Positions 26,339 to 34,466 of a stretch of 64,000 bases of DNA are shown piece after piece. The stretch covers positions 186,001 to 250,000 of the forward strand of contig MKTZ01000027.1 of the NCBI GenBank assembly GCA_001898505.1. The letters are read 5' to 3'. The position numbers and the translations under genes are program-made. The first letter of the stretch is position 1, and the number at the start of each line of letters is the position of its first letter. The DNA comes from Sphingobacteriales bacterium 50-39. Its GTDB lineage: Bacteria > Bacteroidota > Bacteroidia > Chitinophagales > Chitinophagaceae. The notes beneath the pieces were generated by a model. That model saw only the letters and a program-made list of their open reading frames with translations, had not been told where the DNA came from and did not search any database.

Positions 26339-27712
26339 ATGAACGGCATTGTTAAATACCCCCTTTTGTTCCTTTTTCTTCTCCCGGGCGTTTTTGCCTT
26401 CGGACAGAGAATTTCCGGGGTGGAGAATTATGCTATTAACAGACCGGGCGTAGTCATGATCCGGACCGAATACTCTGCCAATGTCTATGTCAACAGCATG
26501 AAGATGGACAACAAGCAGTTCAATGCGCTGCTGGACTCCATTCAGAACCTCGACCAGGCCGGGGGCATTTCTGCGGAACAAAAGCTGGACATCGTATTAC
26601 GGGAAATGAACAATAACCCTTCCCGATTCTTCCAGACCACCTTCGACTATATCAAGCAATCCGAACAGATCACGGCCACCGGTACGGGTTTTTTCATTAC
26701 GGGGGACGGATATGTGGCGACGAACTGTCATCTTATCGACAGGGACAATGCCTTTATACGCCGTCAGTTCATCCTGACCGCCTTTCAGCAGATCACCGAT
26801 GCCAGTATTGCGGCCCTGGAAAGCTCCTGGGCTACTACTTTCACCGAGCAGCAGCGTAGCTTGTTATACAATACTTATGCCTCTGTCTATTCCCGTCTGT
26901 TCTCCATGATCCTGTATGGCCTGAAAAAGTATGTTTATGTGGTTTACCGCGTCGATAGGGAGGACAAGGGACCCGGCACGGAAAAGAAGCCGGCTTCTAT
27001 TGTCGCCAAGGGGCAGCCTATGCCGGGGAAGGACGTGGCTATCCTCAAGATCGAGACCACTCATGAAATGCCCGTGCTGACCCTGGCGGACAGCAGTCTG
27101 CCGAGGGTGGGGGAACAGCTGTTCGTATATGGTTATCCCGGTCCCGTCACCAACAATGATTTTTTGGCTGCCGAGTCGGCCATCGAGCCCACGCTGACAA
27201 CGGGTATCGTCAGTGCGGTGAAGAACTCGGTGGGGGGATGGCCTCTTATTCAAATGGATGCCAATATCAATCACGGCAGCAGCGGAGGGCCTGTATGTAA
27301 TGAGAAGGGAGAGGTGGTGGGGCTCACTACCTTTGGGAGCCTGGAAAATACGGGTGGTCTGGCGGCGGGGCTTAATTTCGCCGTGCCTGTCGCCATCCTG
27401 GACGAATATTTAGATACAGCAGGTATCGACCCGAAGCTCAGCAGGTCGTCCCAACTGTATGCGCAGGGGGTGGATTTTTTTGACCAGGGTCATTATAAGT
27501 CGGCCTTAAAGCGGTTTGAGGAGGTGAAGAAACTGAACAGCATGTATCCGAGATTGTACATTTATATCGAGGATTGTAAGAGTCGGATAAAAAAAGGAAT
27601 GGATCACTATTCGGGACCTATCGAGCGGCTGCTGGTTATTGCTCTGCTGATCATGGGATTGTCGGCGCTGGCGGCCTGGGGAGCCGTTCGACTCAGTCGA
27701 AGGACGCCATGA
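26339..27712 (+). CDS. secreted trypsin-like serine protease with C-terminal membrane anchor
   Basis: A 457-residue protein with a signal peptide (residues 1-21). The protease domain has catalytic H131 in ATNCHLID, D232 in KDVAILKIE and S315 in GSSGGPV, so the triad is complete. A region rich in Gln and Phe (60-110) precedes it, and a helical repeat-like part (DFFDQGHYKSALKRFEEVKK) follows at about 375-415. A single membrane helix lies near the C terminus, followed by Arg residues, so the protease should face the periplasm. There is no PDZ domain, unlike DegP. The 3' end overlaps the convergent membrane gene by 20 bp. Confidence 0.88.
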   Translation: MNGIVKYPLLFLFLLPGVFAFGQRISGVENYAINRPGVVMIRTEYSANVYVNSMKMDNKQFNALLDSIQNLDQAGGISAEQKLDIVLREMNNNPSRFFQTTFDYIKQSEQITATGTGFFITGDGYVATNCHLIDRDNAFIRRQFILTAFQQITDASIAALESSWATTFTEQQRSLLYNTYASVYSRLFSMILYGLKKYVYVVYRVDREDKGPGTEKKPASIVAKGQPMPGKDVAILKIETTHEMPVLTLADSSLPRVGEQLFVYGYPGPVTNNDFLAAESAIEPTLTTGIVSAVKNSVGGWPLIQMDANINHGSSGGPVCNEKGEVVGLTTFGSLENTGGLAAGLNFAVPVAILDEYLDTAGIDPKLSRSSQLYAQGVDFFDQGHYKSALKRFEEVKKLNSMYPRLYIYIEDCKSRIKKGMDHYSGPIERLLVIALLIMGLSALAAWGAVRLSRRTP

Positions 27713-28169
27713 CCTCTTCGATGTACGGCCTTTTCACTAATTTCAATAAACGCCAACCTTTGAAGAAGATGATCAGGTTCATCACTACCGTCACCAGTAA
27801 GGCTGCCATTATCAGCATGCCTTTGTAATCGTTGTTGTGTACAATGTTCCGATCCCTGAATGTAAAATATACGCCTGTCGAGAGCAAGCCGGCTTCCATG
27901 ATCGAATACAGCAGTTGTATGATGCGACAGATGTGTAAAGGGATTTTGGCGCCGGCGCTGATCGTGTGATGCCGATAGTAAGATCTTTTCATGAGGATCA
28001 GCTGGATGGCATACAATATGGATATAATGATGCCGAAACCGGCGATGGACATTGCCATGGTGTCTGTGGGACTGGTGTAGCTGGTATTGTAGCTAAGGAT
28101 GCCAAAAAGCGTGGCATTGCAGGCAATGTCCCCAAAAGACAGCGAGGTGATGCCTTTGACCTGCTTCAT
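27693..28169 (-). CDS. small integral membrane protein, unknown function
   Basis: A 158-residue protein with four predicted membrane helices (around residues 16-30, 40-60, 85-105 and 120-137) and short polar loops. It has no recognisable domain. The start overlaps the end of the next upstream gene by 4 bp, and that gene overlaps aspS, so all three are translationally coupled. Its own 3' end overlaps the convergent protease gene by 20 bp. Confidence 0.7.
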   Translation of the reverse strand: MKQVKGITSLSFGDIACNATLFGILSYNTSYTSPTDTMAMSIAGFGIIISILYAIQLILMKRSYYRHHTISAGAKIPLHICRIIQLLYSIMEAGLLSTGVYFTFRDRNIVHNNDYKGMLIMAALLVTVVMNLIIFFKGWRLLKLVKRPYIEEVMASFD

Positions 28170-28693
28170 TTTTCCCCTGGATTATTAGAATTATTCCGGA
28201 GGAAATAATACCATCGCAGCAGCCGGAAGTTGAGATTGACATTGACGGCGACGGAGAGGCCGATGAGGGCGACAAGAATGCCTGTCAGGCGAATTTGTGC
28301 AATGGTGGGAGGGACCAAAGGTTTGTTCGAATGCATCTGCTCCTGAAAGGACTTCAGGGATTCCTGCAGTTGGTTTAAATACTCCTGCGGGTGCTGGACG
28401 ATGCCAATGCCGGGGATCAGGGTGGTGATGCCTGCAAACAGGGCGACAAAACCTATGAAGCGGATGCCGGTAGATGTCTGACTGTTCAGCGGAATGGCGG
28501 GATTCTTTATGCTCTTTTGCAATTGAAAGGACGCGTAGCTATGCAGGATGATGGCGGTGGGGAAGATCAGGACGATGAGCGCAGCAACGGTTCCGGATGC
28601 CAATACCAAAAATACCGCCATGAGGGTTATTAAACTCCAGATGATCATATTGATCCAGGTGAGCACCGTCGCTATCTTCAGGACCTTATTCAT
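28166..28693 (-). CDS. small integral membrane protein, unknown function
   Basis: A 175-residue protein with four membrane helices and an amphipathic Gln/Ser-rich loop ([18 protein letters not shown]) between helices three and four. Its N terminus overlaps the aspS 3' end by 8 bp and its C terminus overlaps the following membrane gene by 4 bp. The pair may be distant paralogues, judging from similar length and helix number. No function is recognised. Confidence 0.7.
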   Translation of the reverse strand: MNKVLKIATVLTWINMIIWSLITLMAVFLVLASGTVAALIVLIFPTAIILHSYASFQLQKSIKNPAIPLNSQTSTGIRFIGFVALFAGITTLIPGIGIVQHPQEYLNQLQESLKSFQEQMHSNKPLVPPTIAQIRLTGILVALIGLSVAVNVNLNFRLLRWYYFLRNNSNNPGEK

Positions 28694-30521
28694 GATCCCC
28701 CCCCTTTAGTGCAATGGCCAGTTCATCCAGCTGTTTGTCATCGATGGTGCTGGGGGCATCCAACATGACATCCCTGCCGCTGTTGTTCTTGGGGAAGGCG
28801 ATAAAGTCACGGATACTCTCGCTGCCTCCGAGGATGGCGCAAAGCCTATCGAACCCGAATGCAATCCCGCCATGGGGAGGAGCGCCATATTCAAAGGCTC
28901 CCAGCAGGAACCCGAACTTATGCAAGGCCTCCTCCTGGCTCATGCCCAGCGCCGCAAACATCTTCTCCTGCAATTCACGCTGATAGATACGGATGGAGCC
29001 GCCGCCAATCTCATTCCCATTCAATACCATGTCATATGCGTTGGCTTTGATGTTGGAATAGGGATGCTCCAGGTATTTCTCCGCATGTTCGATGACAGGG
29101 TTGTTGTCTATCATGATGCTGATGTCCGAAGGCTTGGGGGATGTGAAGGGGTGATGTCGTGCTACCCAGCGGTTATCTTCCTCGGCATATTCGAACAAGG
29201 GGAAGTCCATGACCCAGAGCAGCCTGAATTCATTCTCTTTGCGAAGGCCCAGACGCCGGCCCATTTCCAGCCGCAGCTCGCTGGTGGCTTTTCGCGTCCT
29301 TTCCTCCCGGCCTGCCAGGATCAATACCAGGTCGCCCGGTACGGCCCCTGCTGCTGCCGCGATGGCTTTCAGCTTCTCCTCATTGTAGAATTTATCGACG
29401 CTGCTCTTTAGCGTGCCATCTGTATTGTACTTGATAAATACCAGTCCCTGCATGCCTATTTGCGGGCGTTTGACCCATTCGGTGAGCTCGTCCGTCTGTT
29501 TGCGGGTATATTCGCTGCAGCCCGGCACGGCAATGGCCAGCACTGATTCAGCATTGTCGAAAACGCCAAAGCCTGCCCCATTGATCAGTTCCCCATGCGC
29601 GGTGATCTTTCCACCCCGCTGGAAGGCGGATTTTAAATTGGCCAGCTTCATGCCGAATCTTATGTCCGGCTTGTCATTGCCATATTCCCACATGGCCTGT
29701 TCCCACGTCGTGCGCTCTACTTTTTCCGTATAGTCGATGTTCTTTACGGCCTTGAAGATATATTTTATCATCCCCTCGAACATATGGAGGATATCTTCTT
29801 GTTCCACAAAGCTCATCTCGCAGTCGATCTGGGTAAATTCCGGCTGCCTGTCCGCCCGCAAGTCTTCATCCCGGAAACATTTTACCACCTGGTAGTATCT
29901 GTCATAGCCGCTGACCATGAGCAGCTGCTTGAAGGTTTGCGGCGACTGCGGCAGGGCGTAGAACTGTCCGGGGTTCATGCGGGAAGGCACGACAAAGTCC
30001 CGGGCTCCTTCCGGAGTGGACTTGATAAGAAAGGGGGTCTCGATGTCCATGAACTGATGTTCATGCAGATAGTTCCGGGCGGCCCTGTTGACGGCATACC
30101 GAAGCTCGAGGTTCCTCTTGACGGCGTTGCGGCGAAGATCCAGGTACCGGAATTTCATACGCAGGTCGTCACCGCCGTCCGTATCGTCCTGGATGGTAAA
30201 AGGAGGCGTTACGGACTTGTTCAAAATGGTGAATGACTCCACCTTTATCTCGATGTCCCCGGTGGGGATATTGGGATTTTTGCTTGTCCGTTCCGAGACC
30301 AGACCTTTGACCTGGAGGACGAATTCACGTCCAAAAGGGTTTTCTGTCAACGCCTTGTTCAATTCCTCTCCAAACAGCAGCTGGGTAATGCCATAACGGT
30401 CACGGAGATCAATAAATGTGATGCTTCCGAACTTACGTACCGTCTGCACCCAGCCTGCTAACGTGACGGTGGTCCCAATATGTTCCTTTCTTAATTCGCC
30501 ACAAGTATGCGTCCTATACAT
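28686..30521 (-). CDS. aspS: aspartyl-tRNA synthetase
   Basis: A 611-residue class IIb synthetase that charges tRNA-Asp. The N-terminal OB-fold anticodon domain ([19 protein letters not shown]) is followed by motif 2, [18 protein letters not shown] near residue 218. The bacterial GAD insertion (about 310-420) and motif 3 [10 protein letters not shown] near 555 complete the fold. The length is slightly above the usual 580-600. Whether it also charges tRNA-Asn cannot be told from the motifs alone. It is divergent from the MtfA gene with 215 bp between, which hold two hairpin-repeat motifs. Confidence 0.97.
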   Translation of the reverse strand: MYRTHTCGELRKEHIGTTVTLAGWVQTVRKFGSITFIDLRDRYGITQLLFGEELNKALTENPFGREFVLQVKGLVSERTSKNPNIPTGDIEIKVESFTILNKSVTPPFTIQDDTDGGDDLRMKFRYLDLRRNAVKRNLELRYAVNRAARNYLHEHQFMDIETPFLIKSTPEGARDFVVPSRMNPGQFYALPQSPQTFKQLLMVSGYDRYYQVVKCFRDEDLRADRQPEFTQIDCEMSFVEQEDILHMFEGMIKYIFKAVKNIDYTEKVERTTWEQAMWEYGNDKPDIRFGMKLANLKSAFQRGGKITAHGELINGAGFGVFDNAESVLAIAVPGCSEYTRKQTDELTEWVKRPQIGMQGLVFIKYNTDGTLKSSVDKFYNEEKLKAIAAAAGAVPGDLVLILAGREERTRKATSELRLEMGRRLGLRKENEFRLLWVMDFPLFEYAEEDNRWVARHHPFTSPKPSDISIMIDNNPVIEHAEKYLEHPYSNIKANAYDMVLNGNEIGGGSIRIYQRELQEKMFAALGMSQEEALHKFGFLLGAFEYGAPPHGGIAFGFDRLCAILGGSESIRDFIAFPKNNSGRDVMLDAPSTIDDKQLDELAIALKGGDHE

Positions 30522-30540
30522 CCTTCAATTTTTTCAATTA

Positions 30541-30577
30541 TAATGTCCGGAAAACGAGCCTCCGGCCCGTTCAGGGT
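30541..30577 (+). repeat. TAATGTCYG hairpin element, copy at aspS/mtfA
   Basis: It begins TAATGTCCGG and contains AACGAGCCTCCGGCCCGTTC, which differs at only two of 20 positions from the stem at 40893-40912. A further AATGTCCGGG followed by a TCCGGG / CCCGGA stem lies at 30675-30698 in the same intergenic space. Confidence 0.55.
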
Positions 30578-30700
30578 TTACTGTATCCGGATAGAGCTAT
30601 TTTTGCTCCCGGAAGAGGTGCAAAGGTACTTTAAAACGCTGTCCCACACCCCTGAGAGGGTGAAAAATATGCACAATGTCCGGGAGATGGGGCCCGGAAG

Positions 30701-30730
30701 TTGCAGGATTGATAAAAAACTGTATTTTTC
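30701..30730 (+). promoter_or_regulatory. candidate promoter of the first MtfA gene
   Basis: TTG at 30701, a 19-nt spacer and TATTTTTC at 30723-30730 fit the Bacteroidota promoter pattern with one mismatch in the -7 box. The start codon is at 30737, so the transcript would have almost no leader. Confidence 0.35.
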
Positions 30731-30736
30731 GGGCGC

Positions 30737-31588
30737 ATGCGTACGTTGACCGAGATTACCCTTATAATAGGCCTGGTCGTAGCTGTCTTTGTGCTGGCCC
30801 GGCTGGGTCGCTGGGTTATCCAATGGATAAGGGCGGCCAAGGTGACACGCATCTATGATGACAGGCATTGGGAGTTCGACGGCATCCTATCGCAATACAA
30901 TCCCTACTATAAAAGTCTCGACGATACGGTGCGGGACAGGTTCCTCCGCCGGGTGCTTAACTTTATGGAAGCTAAGGACTTCGAATATATCGATATCGAG
31001 CAGGAGGAAAGAATGCCTTTGCTCATCAGCGCTGCTGCCGTGCAGCTTACCTTCGGGCTGGAGAATTATCATCTGGATTATTTCAAGACCATCTATATAC
31101 TGCGGGAGAATTACCGGTTTGGGCTATACAATATGCCCTTCGAGGGGCATGTCAGCGAGGATGGCATCTATCTTTCCTGGAACAATTTTATCCGGGAATT
31201 CACGGATTATACAGATGGGCAGAACGTCGGATTGCATGAAATGGCCCATGCGCTCGTCTATGTCAATTTCACCGTTGAAGAAGGGAAGGACGACAGCTTT
31301 CATGATAAGTTCAAGGACTTTTCCGAAGTGGCCCGCCCGGTGTTCGAGAAGATGCAGGCCGGCGAAGTAACGGTACTGGACCCCTATGCCGCCACCAACT
31401 ACCAGGAATTCTGGGCCGTGAGCATCGAGACTTTTTTTGAAAAGGCCCATGCATTTAAAAAACAAATGCCAGAACTGTACCGCGCGCTGTGCATTTTGCT
31501 CAACCAGGACCCCCTCACTCCCCGCAAGATCATCAACATGGAATTCCTCCATGACAGATCGACCCTGGAACTGCTTGCAATCAATTGA
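30737..31588 (+). CDS. MtfA-type zinc peptidase, first copy
   Basis: A 283-residue protein with one N-terminal membrane helix (about residues 6-30) and an M90/MtfA-like peptidase domain. The zinc motif is H167-E168-x-x-H171 (VGLHEMAHALVY), and a downstream Glu, probably E231 in FWAVSIETFFEK, would be the third ligand. In Escherichia coli MtfA is cytosolic and binds the regulator Mlc; the membrane helix here is a difference. A paralogue follows 240 bp downstream in the same direction with the same domain order, a clear tandem duplication. The substrate is unknown. Confidence 0.88.
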   Translation: MRTLTEITLIIGLVVAVFVLARLGRWVIQWIRAAKVTRIYDDRHWEFDGILSQYNPYYKSLDDTVRDRFLRRVLNFMEAKDFEYIDIEQEERMPLLISAAAVQLTFGLENYHLDYFKTIYILRENYRFGLYNMPFEGHVSEDGIYLSWNNFIREFTDYTDGQNVGLHEMAHALVYVNFTVEEGKDDSFHDKFKDFSEVARPVFEKMQAGEVTVLDPYAATNYQEFWAVSIETFFEKAHAFKKQMPELYRALCILLNQDPLTPRKIINMEFLHDRSTLELLAIN

Positions 31589-31827
31589 TAGTCAGTATTC
31601 TGTTAAAAATTAACGAAAACATCTCCACAGGGCTTTTGAATATTAAATATTATTTCTATCTTGTTTGCAATCCGTAATGATTCATTTCCTCTTGATTAAC
31701 CCACCTAGGTTTTCCTCATTGCGTACTGCGCCACTCTGAAAGCCATAGATGCCGTATCCAACACCAATGTAAGGCCCGATTGTGTTAACGATCGTTTCTT
31801 TTGTATCACAAAGAAAAATGGAACCTT

Positions 31828-32667
31828 ATGGAAATCGTCGTCATTATTGCATTGGTACTGGGAATTCTTCTTCTTAACCGCCCGGTGACATTGCTTTTTC
31901 AACGCCTCTACACCAGGCATCAATATAAACGCTTTATTGCGGCAGAGACCTTTTATCATTCCGTAGTATCCCATCATCTCAAATACTATAACAGACTGAA
32001 CCTGGAAGAGCAGCGAAAATTCCTGTTCCGTACTTATCAGTTCCAGCATTCCAAGAACTTCCATTATATAGAGGTAGAGCAAAATGCCGAAATGCCTATT
32101 TTGGTCAGTGCGGCGGCGGTACAGCTCACTTTTGGTCTGGAGAAATTCAAGCTCAACTATTTCGATGATATCTTCATATTGAGGGATGATTATCACTATG
32201 GGTTTTATTCCCGTCCTTTTATGGGGCACGTGGATCAGACGGGCATTTATCTGTCTTGGGATAATTTTATCAAAGGGATCTCCGGACTGACCCCTAATTG
32301 TAATGTGGGCTTGCATGAAATGGGGCATGCCCTTGCGTATGTCAATTTTATCACCCGGACGGAAGAGGACAAACACTTTAAAAAAGAGTTTCACAATTTC
32401 TCCAAGGTAGCCCGTCCCATTTTTACTTCCATGCAGGGTGGGGTTAAAAATCTGTTAGGGGATTATGCGGCTACCAATTATCATGAGTTCTGGGCGGTGG
32501 CGATAGAGGTGTTCTTTGAGAATGCTGTGCTGTTCAGGCAGGAGCTGCCGGAGCTGTATGAGGCGATGTCGCGTGTGCTCAACCAGGACCCTTTGAACTT
32601 TACGGGTTCGGGGTATGCGACTATTATCCGCCGGATGGAGCCTTCTGCGCGGAAGGTAGCACAGTAG
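31828..32667 (+). CDS. MtfA-type zinc peptidase, second copy
   Basis: A 279-residue paralogue of the preceding gene. The open frame begins at a TTG at 31801, but I take the ATG at 31828 because it puts the membrane helix (EIVVIIALVLGILLL) at the N terminus, as in the first copy. The zinc motif is H163-E164-x-x-H167 (VGLHEMGHALAY), with FWAVAIEVFFEN downstream. Shared blocks such as SAAAVQLTFGLE and YLSWDNFI show common origin, while the loops differ. The 239 bp between the copies holds no other gene. The 3' end is 9 bp from the convergent ORF6N gene. Confidence 0.88.
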   Translation: MEIVVIIALVLGILLLNRPVTLLFQRLYTRHQYKRFIAAETFYHSVVSHHLKYYNRLNLEEQRKFLFRTYQFQHSKNFHYIEVEQNAEMPILVSAAAVQLTFGLEKFKLNYFDDIFILRDDYHYGFYSRPFMGHVDQTGIYLSWDNFIKGISGLTPNCNVGLHEMGHALAYVNFITRTEEDKHFKKEFHNFSKVARPIFTSMQGGVKNLLGDYAATNYHEFWAVAIEVFFENAVLFRQELPELYEAMSRVLNQDPLNFTGSGYATIIRRMEPSARKVAQ

Positions 32668-32676
32668 ATTCATCTT

Positions 32677-33327
32677 TTATTTCTTCTTGCTTTTGAAACC
32701 TATTCTTTCTCTTTCTTGCCAATGTTTTTCGGTAGCTTTTTCGTCCAGGAGGTTTTCGATGGCGTCATAGATGTGGTTAAGCTGCACGTCGTGTTCGCCT
32801 AGGCGGTCTTCGATGTGCTGGAATTTTGTTTCCATATTGTTTTGCTGTAGGGCGAATTGTTTTAGGGCGATAAAGGCCCGGACCACTTCGATGCTCATTT
32901 TCACTGCATTTTCGCTGCGGAGGACGCTGGCGAGCATGGTGACGCCGTGTTCGGTGAAGGCGTAGGGGAGGCTGCCTTTCCTTCTTTTTTGTGGGGATGT
33001 GGTCACAAATTGTGACCACATCGGGTTAGAGCTCGGATTGGAAATGATCTGTATTCCATTTTGTCTGTTGGCACTCTCTTGATTACCAGGTGTTTGTATG
33101 TTGATGGCGCCTTTTGCTGATGTGGCCACAGATTGTGACCACATCCATTCTTCTTCGGTGAGCCGGAACATAAAATCTTCGGGGAATCGCTCGGCGTTGC
33201 GTTTTACGGCCTGGTTGAGGACTTTGGTCGGCACTTCATACAGGGCTGCCAGATCAAAATCCAGCATTACTCGTTGCCCCCTGATCTCATAAATTTTATC
33301 GCGGATGAATATTACTTCCATAGTCAT
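32677..33327 (-). CDS. ORF6N domain protein with a repeated internal segment
   Basis: A 216-residue protein with an N-terminal ORF6N DNA-binding domain (IRGQRVMLDFDLAALYEVPTK). LPYAFTEHGVTMLASVL follows, and the C terminus has a helical stretch (FALQQNNMETKFQHIEDRL). ORF6N/KilA-N proteins come from phages and mobile DNA and are common in Bacteroidota. In most relatives the (S)Q-I-V-T-S segment occurs once between domain halves. Here MWSQSVATS and MWSQFVTTS occur about 40 residues apart, each encoded by a 27-bp palindrome, with a Gln/Asn-rich stretch between. This looks like a duplicated or inserted element that kept the frame. Confidence 0.85.
   Translation of the reverse strand: MTMEVIFIRDKIYEIRGQRVMLDFDLAALYEVPTKVLNQAVKRNAERFPEDFMFRLTEEEWMWSQSVATSAKGAINIQTPGNQESANRQNGIQIISNPSSNPMWSQFVTTSPQKRRKGSLPYAFTEHGVTMLASVLRSENAVKMSIEVVRAFIALKQFALQQNNMETKFQHIEDRLGEHDVQLNHIYDAIENLLDEKATEKHWQERERIGFKSKKK
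32996..33022. repeat. perfect 27-bp palindrome inside the ORF6N gene
   Basis: Arms GATGTGGTCACAA and TTGTGACCACATC with one central base, complementary over all 13 positions. The minus strand codes the second MWSQFVTT segment. Confidence 0.85.
33119..33145. repeat. imperfect 27-bp palindrome inside the ORF6N gene
   Basis: GATGTGGCCACAG, one base, TTGTGACCACATC: the same element as at 32996 with two mismatches in the left arm. It codes the first MWSQSVAT segment. The spacing between copies is 123 bp, a multiple of three. Confidence 0.85.
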
Positions 33328-33359
33328 AGTATTAGGTTTAAGGAAGCAAAATTACCATT

Positions 33360-34466
33360 TCACCTACTCAAAATTTTTGTAAATCTTCTTACATCCGCAT
33401 CCGGGCGGATGGGTTTTCCATTTACCATATGCTCTACCAACTGGTGAGCAAAATACGGGGCCAGCGAACAGCCTTTTGTACCCATGCCATTGAGGATACC
33501 GACAGCCGGATGCTGGGGGTGGAAGCCTACGAAGGGGCGGCGCTCCAGCGTGGCGGGGCGGACGGAGGCGATGTGGTCGAGGATGCGGAACGAAGGTTTG
33601 AGCCAGTCCTTGAGGAAGGCTTCGGTCCTTTGCCGGAATGTTTCGGTGGGGTCAGGATTGGTGAAAGACCATTCATAGGATGAGCCGACCCAGAACAGTC
33701 CGTCTTTCCAGGGTGCGAGTGTCATGCCTTTTTTGAAGATAGGGATAACGGGGGTGGGACTGGGACCGATGGGGGTGAGGCTTCCCACGGCCGGAGCGGA
33801 GGGCCAATCGGGGATGTCCAGGATCAGGGCTTCTCCTTTGTTGGGTGCAAAAGGCAGCCGGGAGAAATAAGGACTATGAAAGCTTTCGATGCCGTCACAG
33901 AAGATGATGTGACGAGCCGTGATGTCTTCATATTGCACATTGTCTTTGTTGACCACAAGGGAACCGGGGGCAAAAGAAGACGGACGTAAGACATTTTGCT
34001 GTATCAGGCACTGGCGCCAGGCGGGCAGGAGTCCAGGCAGGTCTGCCAGGTAGCAGTGCGTGACCATGCCATAGCCAAGCTCGTAATGAAAAAGGGAGCT
34101 CCAATCGTATTCGTCAGCAGGCAGCTCGAGGTATTGCGGGTCTTCCTCCAGCCTTTTAAGGAAAGCCAGCCGCATCTGAGCGGTGGGAAAAAAGTCGATG
34201 ACCCTGGCGGGCTTGAGACAGCTTAATTGTAACGCCCCGCCGATGGAAGCATAGGTCTCCTCCGCGAAAGACAGGAGCTCGTCGATCATCCATGTCTTTA
34301 CGATCCGTCGCCCCGTTACGGGGTTGATAAGCCCTGCTGCCGAGCGGGAGGCTGTAGACGGCCTGTCCTGGTCAATGACGACAAAGGAGAGACCTTTTTG
34401 CTCCAGCCACCACGTGAGGAAGGTCCCGCAGATACCCTGACCTATTACCAATACATCCTTTATCAT
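33360..34466 (-). CDS. FAD-dependent oxidoreductase of the DAO (glycine oxidase) type
   Basis: A 368-residue flavoprotein. The FAD-binding motif VIGQGICGTFLTWWL lies at residues 6-20, followed by SRSAAGLINPVTGRR. The C-terminal IASVRPATLERRPFVG and LNGMGTKGCSLAPYFA complete the D-amino-acid-oxidase-like fold. It should oxidise an amine or amino acid; the substrate is unknown. I start it at the ATG at 34466, whose codon overlaps the stop of the alpha-2-macroglobulin gene by 4 bp. The longer open frame upstream lies inside that gene and is rejected. The coupling with a macroglobulin is unusual. Confidence 0.87.
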   Translation of the reverse strand: MIKDVLVIGQGICGTFLTWWLEQKGLSFVVIDQDRPSTASRSAAGLINPVTGRRIVKTWMIDELLSFAEETYASIGGALQLSCLKPARVIDFFPTAQMRLAFLKRLEEDPQYLELPADEYDWSSLFHYELGYGMVTHCYLADLPGLLPAWRQCLIQQNVLRPSSFAPGSLVVNKDNVQYEDITARHIIFCDGIESFHSPYFSRLPFAPNKGEALILDIPDWPSAPAVGSLTPIGPSPTPVIPIFKKGMTLAPWKDGLFWVGSSYEWSFTNPDPTETFRQRTEAFLKDWLKPSFRILDHIASVRPATLERRPFVGFHPQHPAVGILNGMGTKGCSLAPYFAHQLVEHMVNGKPIRPDADVRRFTKILSR

